Origin: Calocera cornea HHB12733
Taxonomy: Eukaryota > Basidiomycota > Dacrymycetes > Dacrymycetales > Dacrymycetaceae
NCBI GenBank assembly: GCA_001632435.1
Contig: KV424039.1
Location: 35,946 to 99,945, forward strand
Direction: 5' to 3'
Length of the DNA: 64,000 nucleotides
Part shown: piece by piece, positions 33,649-44,906 of the stretch
Position numbering within the stretch: the first letter of the stretch is position 1
Layout of the letters: the number at the start of each line of letters is the position of its first letter
Notes under the pieces: model-generated
The model's database searches: none
Told to the model about the DNA's origin: nothing
Seen by the model: only the letters and a program-made list of their open reading frames with translations
Translations under genes and position numbers: made by a program

Positions 33649-36355
33649 ATGTCAACCCACCCCGACACGCCCCCCGGCAGGACGCCCGCACTGGCCATCG
33701 AGGGCTACGCACGCTCGGGCATACACGCAGCCACCCTCGGCGTCACCCTCGGCTTTGGCGCAGCCACCACGGGCACAAGGATCGGGGTGCGTCCGCCCTC
33801 CATACACGCAGCTCCCCGGGAGACGCTGACCACCGCACGTGTCGTGTGCCCAGTTCGGAATCGCCCGCGGCATAACGACCACCGCGGTCAGCCTCGGCTC
33901 CGCCCTGCTCGACTACGCCTGGGGCACGGACGTCACCACCGCCGCGACCGTGAACAGCGCGATCGTGCGCGGGCTGCGGTTCGCCGAGACGCTCGTGCTC
34001 ACCCCGATGCAGCTCGGCGAGTCCCTCGCCTCCTCCTCCCTCGGCGCCGCGGGCAGCACGCTGGACGCCCTCGCCGCGCTGCTCGGCAGCGAGGAGCCGT
34101 CCTTCACCCTCGGCGCGTTCGTCCAGCTCGTCAGGCGCGAGTGGAACCACCCCCACCTCGCCGAGTTCCTCCCCGCCACCAAGCCCTCGCTCTGGGACAC
34201 CACCCGCGCGCTGGTCGCCTGGGCGAGCCTGCAGGCCGTCACCTGGGACTGGGCCGCAGCCCGCACCCTCGCCGCGTGCACCCCCGTGCCCAGGGCCCAG
34301 TGGGCCGCGCCCCTCCTTGCCCCACCCACCCGCCCGGGGAACCAGGACGTGCACGTCACCTCCAACGTACACTTCCCCGACCAGGCGGGCGAGCTCATCA
34401 CCGCCGAGATCGGGTCCGCCTCCACCCCGCCAGGGACGCCGCCGAGGGGCCCCGCAACCCTGACCAGACAAGCCGAAGCCGAAGCCGAAGCCGAAGCCGA
34501 CGCCCAGCCAGGAAAGCTGCCCTACCCGCTCCTGCGCGCCAACCTCCGCAGGTGCTCAAAGCTCGCCCTGGGCTCCTACGGCGGCGCGGGCATGATCTTC
34601 TTCGGCATCCCTATGCCCACGCCCCAGCCCGCGGCCGCGACCGCCCGGGAAGCAGCACCAAGCGGTGCGGACCCCGAGGCTGCCCGTGCCTCGCCGGACG
34701 GAGCAACGACCCTCGTCGGCGTAGTCCAGGAGGCGGAAGTAGAGGCGCGTGCCAACGGCCCCCCCACCCCGCCACCGGCTGGCAGACCAGACCAAAGACG
34801 CTTCTGGGACATCGTCTGGGGGAAACACGATCGGGAGATATTCGAGAGCTTTGTGCGGAGGGACGAGGGGCGCGCGGCCGGGACTGGGACGCAGGCAGCG
34901 CAGGGGCAGGGCGGGGAGGGGGAGGGGGAGGAGCTGAGGCCAGCGGCAGGGCTGGAGCAGGAGACGGAGTTGAAGAGCTCCGCGACGGTCGGGGCGGACG
35001 CGGACCTGCCGCGGTTCTGGGTGCTGACGGACCATGGCCGGAGGCAGGTTGTGCTGGTCTTACGAGGTACGGACGCCATGGGCCCCGTTTCCCCTTTCCC
35101 CTTTCCCCTTTCCCCTTTCCCTGAGGTGTGTCTCCGCTGGAGCTGACTCGGAGCAGGAACCATGTCGTTCAAGGAGCTCGCCATCGACCTCACGTGCGAA
35201 GCGATCGACTTCACCATCGGGCGGTCGACTAGCGCCGGGTCGCAGCCGGGGCATGCGGAGCCCCCGCTCCCCGGCTCGCAGACCGGCAGCGGGAGCGGGA
35301 GCGGGAGTGGGAGCGCGCACAAGGTGCACAGCGGGATCTGGAAGATTGCGCAGGAGATGGGGGACGTCGGCCGGCCCGTGACGCGCGCGGTCGCCGCTGC
35401 GCTGGAGCAGAACCCGGGGTATGGTGCGTCCCGTTTGTTTGTTGTTGTTGTTGGTTTGTTTGGGGGACCGGGATGGGACGGTCGAGCGCGGACGCTGATG
35501 CGCTTTGTGGTGCTCTGGGTAGAGCTCGTGCTGTGTGGGCATTCCCTGGGCGCGGCCATAGCGGCGATGCTCGCGCTGGTAAGTCGCCCCCGGACACCCC
35601 GACCGCGACCGCGACCGCGACGGCGCTAACCCGCCGTTCGCAGATGTGGGCCGACCCCACGACATGCCAGACGGTCCCCGCCAGCGGCCTGCCGGGCTCG
35701 CGCCGCGTCTCGGCCTACTGCTTCGCGCCGCCGTGCGTGACGTCGCCCGAGCTGTCCAGGCTCTGCGCCGCCCTCGTCGTCTCCTTCGTCTTCAGCCAGG
35801 ACCTCGTCGCCCGCCTGTCCCTCGGCTCCGTCCGGGATTTGGTCAGCTGCGCCTGGTGGCTCTGCTACGGGACTAACGACCCCCAGGAGAGCTGCGCGGG
35901 AATCATGACGCGGATCGCGTCGTACCAGTCGGGCGGGGGCACGCCGGAGGAGAGGGAGGAGATCGCCCAGCAGGCAAGATCCTCATCCCCAGGCCGTCCC
36001 GCTGCCACCCAAACTCACCCTGCCCTCCATCCAGTTCGTCGCGCTCCGAAAGACGCTCGAAGCGAACATGCACAACGCCGACCTCTTCCCCACCGGCCGC
36101 GTCCTCATCGCGCTCAAGCAGAGCGACCTGCCGTCCGACCTGCCGAGCGCGGACGCAGGCTCAGACGCCGAGGAAGAGCTCCAGGTGTACGAGATCAACG
36201 ACGTCGAGCGCGTCTTTGGCCAGATCACCTTTGCCAGGGACATGCTCAGGTAAGCTCGCAGCGTCGGGCCACCCTTCACCCAGCCAGTGTGACTGACGTC
36301 CGGCAGCTGTCACCTTCCACACCACTATGATCAGATTCTGCACGAGTTCTTGTGA
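33649..36355 (+). CDS. sn1-specific diacylglycerol lipase-like class 3 lipase
   Basis: Exons 33649-33786, 33854-35066, 35157-35423, 35523-35578, 35644-35973, 36035-36249 and 36307-36355, about 755 residues. It is an alpha/beta-hydrolase of the lipase-3 family; homologues hydrolyse diacylglycerol at membranes. The N-terminal half has hydrophobic helices and long low-complexity linkers, including an Ala-Glu repeat at 34471-34500. The catalytic region shows VVLVLRGTMSFKELAIDL, HKVHSGIW, the nucleophile elbow LVLCGHSLGAAIAAML, FVFSQDLVARLSLGSVRD with a likely catalytic Asp, and HLPHHYDQILHEF with a likely catalytic His. The last-but-one intron (35974-36034) has a GC donor. The region 35840-35885 resembles an intron but is kept because the WLC residues fit the family. 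Confidence 0.85.
35082..35122 (+). repeat. CCCCTTT repeat within a lipase intron
   Basis: Five or more copies of CCCCTTT lie in intron 2 (35067-35156) of the lipase gene, making an unusually long polypyrimidine stretch close to the branch-site region. Confidence 0.8.
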
Positions 36356-36498
36356 TTCGGTGTACAATGACGCGTGACGTGTGACGCATGGCGTATGACG
36401 TATTATAGTACAAAAGATACCAGCACGTATGTATCGTTAGGCACGGATACCCTAATGCCAACTCCCCACGCGCGGGCAGTCCCGGAGGCCCGCCTGTC

Positions 36499-36971
36499 CT
36501 AGTCCTGTATGGAGTCCCTGGGCCGGTAGTTGATCCCTCGCTCTACGAGCTCTTCCTCGAGGTCGTGCGGTATGCGTCCGCTCACACGGATAGCATACAG
36601 CCCCCTGACGTACTTTTCTGCACGTGACGCATGAGTCACCGTGCGGCCAGCAATGAGCAGGAAAAGCAACGCACCCGTCCGCTGCCATCGCGCCACCCAG
36701 CTCTCGTCAGGGTTGATCATGGAGATGATGCCGTCGAACGCCGTGGTCGTGCAGGTCGACACCCTGTCGATGCTGCCCCGAAGCTGCGCGAACGTCAGCG
36801 CGCTTCTACAGGATGCCACTCAGCGCGCGCGCGACGCACCCGAAGCAGCTCCTCGCAGTTCGGACAGCCGGACTTGCGGAAGTCTGCAGCCGTCTGGACG
36901 ATGCTGCAGAGCAGGCACGCACGCAGCCCTCTCGCTTTCCCAGCGGCAGGGACTGCCCCGACTTGCTCCAT
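36499..36971 (-). CDS. SPT4: Spt4, zinc-finger subunit of the DSIF elongation factor
   Basis: Exons complement of 36840-36971, 36675-36783 and 36499-36617, about 119 residues. With Spt5 it forms DSIF, which keeps RNA polymerase II processive. [20 protein letters not shown] followed by CPNCEELL supplies the four zinc Cys. [20 protein letters not shown] and [20 protein letters not shown] match the conserved body. The length equals that of the family (about 100-120). The ATG at 36971 is preferred because the zinc domain normally begins within the first 25 residues; upstream codons are open but only Pro/Ser-rich. Confidence 0.95.
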
Positions 36972-37326
36972 TATGCGAGATGATACGGCCGTCGGGGATG
37001 GAGAGGGGAGAGGCGAGGGTCGTGGTGGCACGGAAGGGAGCTGAACGGCGCGAAGGTAGGTTGAATTTGAATTTGAAACTGAGTGGCGAAGCGCCCATCT
37101 CTGGAATCACATTCCGATCCGGGGTCCCGATTCGGCACCCGCCCTTCCCGTCACGAAGCAGGCTCGCACAGAGTCCGCGCCCGCAACCCAATACGGCAGT
37201 CGACATCTCCAATCTCCGGTGTTTCGCCCGGCTCCGGCTCTGTACACGATAGCGGGGGGTCATTAATACTCGGCTCCCCTTCTCCGTCAGGCTCGTTCAA
37301 GATATTTCCCTCTTCCTCCCACAGCC
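36972..37326. promoter_or_regulatory. Divergent promoter, SPT4 and HEM25
   Basis: A 355-bp spacer between divergent starts, with TTGAATTTGAATTTG direct repeats near 37060-37075. The HEM25 side is pyrimidine-rich before the ATG. No other gene is seen. Confidence 0.45.
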
Positions 37327-38610
37327 ATGTCCGGCAAACCTAGAGCAACCAGTCACCTCCTCGCAGGCGCCTCCTCCGGCTTCGCGTCAGCCATCGTCCT
37401 CCAGCCGTTCGACCTCATGAAGACCCGTCTGCAGCAGGTGGACGGCCGCTCCACCGGCATGGGATGTGCGCCAGCTTCGCCTTCCGCTCCGGAGATAAGC
37501 TGATAGGTTGCAAGAGTCGGTAGACTGCTCGGCATTGCGCGCGGGATCACGGACGCACATGGCTGGCGAGGCCTGTGGCGCGGCACAAACGCGACATTGC
37601 TGCGGTATGTTTGCAGATCTCAAGTACGGGGCCATGTGCTGAGTACGCGGACAGGAACGTACCCGGGGTCGCGGTGTACTTTTATGCACTACAAACCATC
37701 CGCACGCAGATGACCAAGATGCCCCATTTCGCCGCAGCTCCCTCGGTACTACAGGTTTCTGGGACGACAGTGCTGCCAAAGCTCTCGCGGGAAGGGGATC
37801 TAATAGCGGGTAAGCGCGCCGCGCTCGAGTCTGGTGTCACTGCTGACGATCTATTAGGCGCTGTCGCTCGCGTCTCTCTTGGCGTTCTTCTGAACCCCTT
37901 CACTGTGATAAAGGCACGCTTTGAGGTGAATTCCTCTTTCTTACGTCCCTCGTCGTGCAAACAGGAGCTTCTGGGACTGACAATGCCTCAGAGCGACCTC
38001 TACAACTACAAAACAATGCGGGAGGCATTCACCGGGATCGTTCGCCAGCAAGGTATACGCGGCCTACTTTCCGGCTGGACGCCCTCAGCGATGCGCGATG
38101 CACCTTATGCCGGCATTTTCCTCCTCTTCTACGAGCAGATCAAGGACAAATTTGGTATGTGCCTTGCGCACGCTGTTGGAAATGGGCTCTTAGCGTTTCG
38201 CAGAACGGGTCATGATCACGGCACATCGGGAACCGTCTCCAGGGCTGATACATAGCGTGTCTGCCGCAACTGCAGCGGGCGTGGCATCTTGCATCACGCA
38301 CCCATTTGATGTGGTCAAGGTCCGCATCTCCGTTTTGCGAACGCTGTGCCGCACTCACTGTTGTCATTGCAGACCAAAATGCAGATCAGACCCGAAAGAT
38401 ATACGTCGATGACAAAAACAATTTTCATTGTGTTGAAGGTAAGCGGCTGAGGGTCAGAAATAGTGACCGCCTCTGACGCATTGCGGTCTTCAGGAAAAGA
38501 CGTTCTTCAACGGGCTGGGACTCCGCATGTCGCGCAAAGTGCTGAGTTCGGCGATAACGTGGACGGTGTATGAGGGAACGCTGCTGTTGCTGAGAGAACG
38601 ACGCAGGTAG
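37327..38610 (+). CDS. HEM25: Mitochondrial glycine carrier, Hem25/SLC25A38 type
   Basis: Exons 37327-37465, 37517-37604, 37655-37809, 37858-37925, 37992-38154, 38204-38319, 38373-38438 and 38494-38610, about 303 residues. It belongs to the SLC25 family, and the Hem25 branch imports glycine for haem synthesis. Three carrier signatures are present: [24 protein letters not shown] and HPFDVVKTKMQ. The first repeat continues [20 protein letters not shown], the most characteristic Hem25 segment, and the second has [20 protein letters not shown]. The acceptor of exon 2 (about 37516) is chosen to avoid an in-frame stop and is the least certain. Other SLC25 members are possible, but the first repeat strongly favours Hem25. 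Confidence 0.85.
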
Positions 38611-38877
38611 AACGTACGGGTAGTTTTAGAGGACGTTCACTAGGATGACGGGCACGTGCATGGCGGCGTCATAGGGAAACGCGGGAGCAGAGGGAAGGGG
38701 GACGCGGGGCAGGGCGACGGGCAGCATATAATCAATCCATCGGGGGCAGCGACGACGCTGACCAGTGGGGCCACACTACCATACTCCTCTCAATCCTCCC
38801 CGACTACCTACTCCATGTCTAGCTACTGCCATCGTGGTGTATAGTACCCCTGTCGACCCCTGTCTGTCTTGTCTCCA

Positions 38878-41380
38878 ATGCCATCGGACGGGTACTCCAA
38901 GCGCGACGTATTCGATGCCACCTACGCCGGGTCTCTTGCCCAACCGCTCCTCCCGCCCCTGCGCTCCGACCCGCACCCGAGGCGGAAACTGCCGAAATCC
39001 CTCGTCGACTTCCGAAAGCTCGAGTCGGCCCAGGAGCGCACAGCACGCCTCCGCGCTCTGTGGCTCAGCCTGCCGAAGAATCCCGCCGACCAGGACCCCG
39101 CGCTCGGCGCACAGCGCGGAGAGGGCTCCAACGCTTATCAACCTCTGACCACGGAGCGGGCGCGGTTGCTGAGGGGCTTGTACGAGCGCGAGCTCGCGCG
39201 GGAGTGTAATGGCCATGGATGGGGGTATCGCAGTAGTGCTGTGGATTGGGAGGACTTCCAGAAATATGCGACGGAGAAGGAGGAAGGTGCGCAGTGCTTC
39301 CTTCACCCACCCCGATGTCTGCGAGGCGATCCTGACCCTTCTGTGGAAGAACTTTGGAAGGTGTTTCATGATGATCTCGACCTTGATGGCAATGGTGTCC
39401 TTGACTCGACAGAGCTTCAGCATGCGCTCATGCATTCCGGTAAGCAGTGTGTTCTCAGCATTGACATGGAACCCCGACTGACATCCTGCCAAGGCATCGA
39501 CATAGACGCCAATACGATGATCGACTTCATCGCCTTCCTCACATCCTCGCCGCACTCCCGCTCGATCAGCTTCCCCGAATTCCGGGACTTCCTGCTGCTG
39601 CTCCCGCGCACACCATCTGTCCACGAGATCTACCAGTATTACGAGGTGCGGAAGTGGTTAGGGGAGGATGGCCGAGGTGCGGCGCGCGTCAACATGGAAG
39701 GTGCGTCTCGTCTGAAGCCTGCGTGGGAATGGCCTTGCTCATGATAACCTCAGGGGACGTCAGCCTGAGTGCGGAAGATCTACCGCCGACCAAAGCTCGA
39801 CAGCGTGTCGAGGGTGTGATCCCTCCACAAGTCGATCCTATCGCAGCCAAATCGCCAATCCCGATCGACATGGAGTCGCCTGAGAACTGCGATGATCTGC
39901 CTGAAGAGCACGAGGAGGAGGAAGGAGAGCACGAAACGTGGCTAGGCGGGCAGACTGCGCTCAAGTTCTTGCTGGCTGGTGGTATCGCCGGAGCGGGTGC
40001 GTTCGCAGGAACGATCGATGTTGCATACGCTCACAAGGATGCAGTGAGCCGAACGTGTACTGCGCCCTTCGACAGGCTCAAGATCTACCTCATCACACGA
40101 GCGCCGGAAGGCGTCGGCACCGTAGCCAATGCCGCGCCCACACAAGGCGCCAGGGTGATCTGGAATGCCGTTCGTGGCATATATGCTGAGAGCGGCGTAG
40201 TGGGCTTTTGGGTGAGCCCTCAGGTCGCCGATTGCATTTTATCATGGAATTGACGTCGCACAGATCGGGAATGGACTTAATGTGATCAAGATCTTCCCTG
40301 TAAGTATGACAATATTGAGGGTCAAGACACCGCTAAAGTCGCATCCAGGAATCAGCAATAAAGTTCTTGTCATACGAGTCCTCCGTATGCCATCCTCTAA
40401 TGAACCAATAATGTGGCGGCTCACCCTCAAATTACTCAGAAACGCTTCTTTGCTCGCTATTGGGATGATGTAGAGGACTCGCGGGACATCAGTGGCACCA
40501 GTCGATTCATGGCCGGGGGCATCGGGGGTATTACGAGCCAACTTGGTAAGAGCTCGGAACAAATGCTGGTGAAGCTTCTGACATCGAGCTTCAGCCATAT
40601 ATCCGATCGAAACCGTCAAAGTTGGTGCTTCGCAAGGCTTCATTGGGCTTGGCTGATCACTCTTCACCACAGACTCAACTTCAGAGCACATCTGGAGGGC
40701 AGATTCGCACGATGCTTATCCCTACCATGCAGCGTATGTGGATAGATGGACGCTGGCGAGCTTACTATCGTGGGTTAACTGTGCGTTCTGCTCTTCATCC
40801 CCAATATATTTCAGAGTCGTAGATCTGAGATTGTCTCCTTAGGCTGGTTTGATCGGTGTCTTTCCATATTCAGGTATGTGGCGCTTTGGAAACCAAGAAC
40901 AACCTCTCACAACGAACTGTCAGCCATCGACATGAGCACCTTCGAAGCTCTGAAATTAGCTTACATCAAAGCGTCGGGCAAAGAAGAACCGGGTGTTCTA
41001 GCTTTGCTCGCTTTCGGAAGTATCTCTGGTAGCGTCGGGGCAACGAGTGTCTATCCCATCAACCTTGTGCGAACTCGGCTTCAAGCAAGCGGGTCGTCTG
41101 GACATCCACAGAAGTACACGGGCGTGTGGGATGTCGCCCAAAGAACATACGCACAGGAAGGCTGGCGAGGATTTTATCGGGGACTTGCCCCTACACTTGC
41201 AAAGGTACTAATTGTCACAGTCTGAATGAGTCATTCTCGCGCAACTCACGCGTGAATCTACCCAGGTCATACCCGCAGTCTCTATATCCTATGTTGTATA
41301 CGAACACACCAAGCGCAGGTGTGTATGTCCGCATCCGTTTTTGTACTCGGCTAATCCCCGGAACCAGGCTTGGAGTTTGA
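38878..41380 (+). CDS. Calcium-dependent mitochondrial carrier with EF-hands (SCaMC/Sal1 type)
   Basis: Fourteen exons: 38878-39286, 39350-39439, 39494-39700, 39754-39996, 40045-40211, 40264-40299, 40349-40384, 40440-40545, 40595-40620, 40673-40780, 40843-40873, 40924-41204, 41266-41318 and 41368-41380, about 601 residues. The N-terminal half carries EF-hand-like elements: DLDLDGNGVLDSTE is a good Ca-binding loop, while GIDIDANTMIDFIAF and SISFPEFRDF are partial. The C-terminal half has three SLC25 repeats with APFDRLK, YPIETVK and YPINLVRTRLQ. This fits the ATP-Mg/phosphate carriers that respond to cytosolic Ca. Exons 6, 7, 9, 11 and 14 are 36, 36, 26, 31 and 13 nt. It is the immediate downstream neighbour of HEM25 on the same strand. 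Confidence 0.88.
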
Positions 41381-41777
41381 GGCAACATCACTTGTAGTTA
41401 TACCACGACATTAGATTATCGGAACGAACCACGCATTACCTCGTAGACAACGGGATGACCTCATATCCTGCAGCTATCTAAAGAATCTGGTCAGAAATTT
41501 AATCCATCCCTGAGGAATTGAGAGAGCAAATTGAGAACGGGTCATATTAGATCAAGAAAATGGGCGCAACGAGAACCCAGAACCACTGGGGTATGTGTTC
41601 TCTTGCCACCATGGGTGAAATCACGCAAGTGCCGCTTCAAGACTGACTGACTCACGTGTCCCGTCTTCAGAAAGGTGCCATTTTGTTGTAGCAAGACGTT
41701 GAGCAGCGGTTGCCAGGTCATAAAGTGCGCGACGTTCCCAGGTCAGCCGCGGTCCGCAACACAGTCCATGCATGCTG
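41381..41777. other. Intergenic between convergent carrier and COX18
   Basis: About 400 bp of shared 3' flanking DNA, visibly richer in A and T than the genes. No gene is seen. Confidence 0.5.
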
Positions 41778-42961
41778 CTATCCTCTTGCTGACCCCTCAG
41801 AAGGGTTTTTTCCCCTTGGAACTAACACATGTGGGTAAGATCCCATTGTCTTTGTTGCCGCAATCGGTTTGCGGGCATCAACTGGGGACCTCCGGAGGGA
41901 GGGAGGGATCGCTAAACTTGCTGACGTTTGCTTCGCACTCTCTTGCTTCGCTTTTACAGCGCGCGCACGCCGCTGATCCAAGGTCGTGAACGTCAAGCGC
42001 TCGGTAAATGTGTACAGGCCTGAGGTGATCCAATATATGACAACAGCCTGAGAAAGGGGGTTAGCCGTGGGGAGTTAAGAGATGGAGTGCCTTACCCCGG
42101 GCATATTGAGCGCCATTGGAATAGCGATGATACCAGTAAATCGCAGAACAAAGTCCAGGATGGCGCGGCGTCTGGACCACAGGAGCTTGAGGAGCGTCGG
42201 CGGAAGAGGGCCAGCCGGCGAAGGCGGCTGTCGTATCATCTCGACGTTGACCATGGTAAGCAAGCCGAACGCAATGGGCAGCACACCCGAGGTATCAGTG
42301 CTTGCCAAGGATTCGATCGTCAAGAAGGACTCTCGGGCCAGCGGAGATACGGGTGATGCGGCGGCTTGACGCAGAGTGACACTGATCATGAGGAACAAGG
42401 GGATGTGGACGGCCAGTGGTACCAATCTCATCGCCAAAGGAGAGGTGCCATGTTTTGCAAGCAGTTCCTTGCGTTTTGCCATTAGCTGACGACGGATTAG
42501 TGCACCTTTACGCATCCCTTCTCATATGATACGCACCTGTTTGGACATCTCCTGCTTGTAGTCTTCGTATGTTCCCTTCTTGTCATGGACATCCTGGCGC
42601 ACTTGCTCTCGCAACGCAAGGGCGGCTTCCGAGAGTTCTGGGTGCACCACTTCTTCCAGCTTTCTCGCTTTACGGCGAGACTGGACATGCAACGTCAGAC
42701 TAATGACCTCGTTCATGGTAAGAATGTAGTTACCCAAAGGACGAACGGTAAGGTGAAGACCGTTCTGGCCGCGACGGTCCCGACGATGATGGTCGTGGTA
42801 TATTGCGGCCAGTCCGGCGGGATAGGCAGCGTGTTGGCGAGAGTTATGAACCCATCTGCAAGTGGTTGGAAGTCGAAGAACCCTCTTCGAAGAGTCGGTC
42901 GGCGATGAAGGAGACGGCCGGGCCGGGCCGTGGGTGACGCCCGTCTGAGGAGGAGGAGCAT
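41778..42961 (-). CDS. COX18: Cox18, mitochondrial inner-membrane insertase of the YidC/Oxa1 family
   Basis: Exons complement of 42734-42961, 42537-42680, 42096-42485 and 41778-42047, about 343 residues. It inserts the C-terminal tail of Cox2 into the inner membrane. The N-terminus MLLLLRRASPTARPGRLLHR is an Arg-rich presequence. FFDFQPLADGFI, hydrophobic segments including TIIVGTVAARTVFTLPFVLW, a charged loop SRRKARKLEEVVHPEL, LVPLAVHIPLFLMISVTLRQ and AVVIYWITSGLYTFTERLTF follow. This is the Oxa1/YidC pattern; Cox18 rather than Oxa1 is favoured by the short C-terminal tail without an extended ribosome-binding coiled coil. Splice joins keep the membrane segments intact. Confidence 0.85.
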
Positions 42962-43143
42962 ACGACTCTATTGACCAGGGCAACCAGAGTTTGATCGCGT
43001 TCAGGCTGAGGATGCTCTCAGGGACGCGGCAGGTCCCTCGGCCCCGCCGAATCTGTGCCGACCATCATCACTTGCCACCAATAACTTAAGTTATTATATA
43101 TAGCGCACATACTTTGAATCACACAGACCTAGTGCTGCGTATC
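42962..43143. promoter_or_regulatory. Divergent promoter, COX18 and orphan gene
   Basis: A 182-bp spacer between two start codons, with an AT-rich patch TTATTATATATAG near 43090. This could serve as a TATA-like element for the plus-strand gene, about 50 bp ahead of its ATG. Confidence 0.5.
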
Positions 43144-43697
43144 ATGGCCGGTCCATCATCCAAGCAACAGACCAAGGAGAACGCGAGACCGCTGGTAGAA
43201 GCGTTAGTATACCCCTAAAGCAACCCTCATCCCCCGTTATTGACCATCAACGGATCTCCGTGGGCTAGATACAAACGCATGCATTTCGATCGCATTCGGG
43301 CAGAGCTGGTCGCAACACTCAACGCAGAGGTACGCACGCGGAGCATGCAGTCCCCCTGATGATCCCTCCTCAACAAGTCCCGTGGTAGGACAAGAAGTCG
43401 CAGAAGGAAGACTTCCTCGCTGCCGTGCAAGAGAAGGTCTGGCACAAACTGAGAGAGGATGAACGACGGGGACTGCCAGAGCGATCCGAGGACGACACAG
43501 TGGAATACCTTCTGAAAGAGCTCGATAGGTATATCTACCAGCCGACGCATCTGCCCGGCGCTTATCATGTCGTCTGCACCAGGTTCCCGATATTCGACTC
43601 ATTGCTCGAACAAGTGTTCCAGAAGCCTGAATTGCTCCAAGACATGAAGACCGATCTTCGAGCTCTATTGCTGTCCCAGATGGGAAATCTCGAATGA
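43144..43697 (+). CDS. Small protein of unknown function
   Basis: Exons 43144-43202, 43269-43329 and 43389-43697, about 142 residues. I do not recognise the family. It starts MAGPSSKQQTKENARPLVEA and continues through YKRMHFDRIRAELVATLNAE into a mostly helical, charged body (DEDTVEYLLKEL-like stretch near 43490-43520) and ends LLSQMGNLE. No signal peptide, membrane segment or metal motif is seen. The two short introns (GTTAGT and GTACGC donors) and the continuous frame argue for a real gene. It shares a 182-bp promoter with COX18, but that alone does not imply a mitochondrial role. Confidence 0.65.
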
Positions 43698-44906
43698 GCT
43701 CTCTGGACCGAGGGGAATGAAGCAACCAAGCTCTTCGCCTGCCACGTCTCAATGGAAGCGGTGAGGCTATCCTCCTTTGCAAGCTGTCCGCTTGTGCATG
43801 ATCGAAGCGACTTGCAGCACGATATGATGGGATCATAGTCATCCTGTGTCTGACAACCTTCATTATTAGCAAGATGCATACCATCTTGGCGCGAACGGCA
43901 AGCGATGTACTGTATCGGGTAGCGGCCAAATCAGGGCATCCAGCGGGATAATGCCCTTATTTAATGATAATACATCGCGCCCTGCGTCATTGCTGCTTAT
44001 GTCATGTGAAGGGGCATATCATGGTGAAGGTTTGACCGGAAAATACACGCAAGGTATTGGATATTGTGGCAACGTGCACTCCTTAGGTGAACAGACCAGC
44101 CCTAATCAATTGTACCCGCCTGGAAGGGTCCGTGCGACAGTCCTCGCGCAAAAGTCAAACCCTGGCGCGCGACGCCTGCTTGCGACCATGTTAAAGTAAC
44201 GGCAGTGCTGTGGACATAACGTACTACCCTCTCGCCTTTTACTAGAGGATACCGTGTCCGCTGCTCGCTAATGCCGTATATGCGAATTTTTCAGACAACC
44301 GTTGCATTCGGTGTGACAACCTTTTACCATCATTCATGGTCAAATGTGTTTTGTATTCGTGTGAGCTTTAAAAAGTGGTTGCCCAATGCGAGCAAATGCA
44401 TTTACAGGTCGTAGTGAGACTGCACGATGCACCTGTCGGTACCGGTATCCTTGCCTGTAGCGTACACAACTTAACACGCTCCGCCGTGCGTCTGGCCACA
44501 TCCCTTGACGTACTTTCAGAACGTACATACATACTGCCGTGACTCCCTCTACCCTCTACTCCCTCTGCTGTCTCCGCCGAAACCTCCGGGCTTGGGTACC
44601 ACCTCGTGCCTCTTACGGGATGCCAAGACCTTCGCCTCGTACGCTCGAACCCTTGCTTGGCACCGTCTTGGCTTGCCAGCACCGCTAGATGCCGCCTAAG
44701 TCGACGTAGAGTCGTCTCGGCCAAGGTCTTCTGGGCGCTAGGGTGCCGCGTTTTCCTGAGCTCTTGCGATGTGGCGGTCTTGGTCCTCTTTGACGCCGCT
44801 GCTCATGTATATCAAGAACGCCTGATCGGGGCTCTCCGTGGCTCTGCTCTGGCCTACTGCTCAAGCTCTCTCGCGCTCGTAACAGCCGCCGGGAGGTACT
44901 ACCGAA
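43698..44906. other. Intergenic, orphan gene to secreted protein
   Basis: About 1.2 kb without a supported gene. The open frames are short and lack motifs. The part near 44530-44600 is CT-rich and probably belongs to the promoter or 5' leader of the secreted protein gene. Confidence 0.5.

Noticed and set aside
35840..35885. Possible 45-nt in-frame intron in the lipase
   Set aside because: Donor GTCAGC and a branch-like CTAAC exist, but the coded AWWLCYG segment fits the family, so it is kept as exon.
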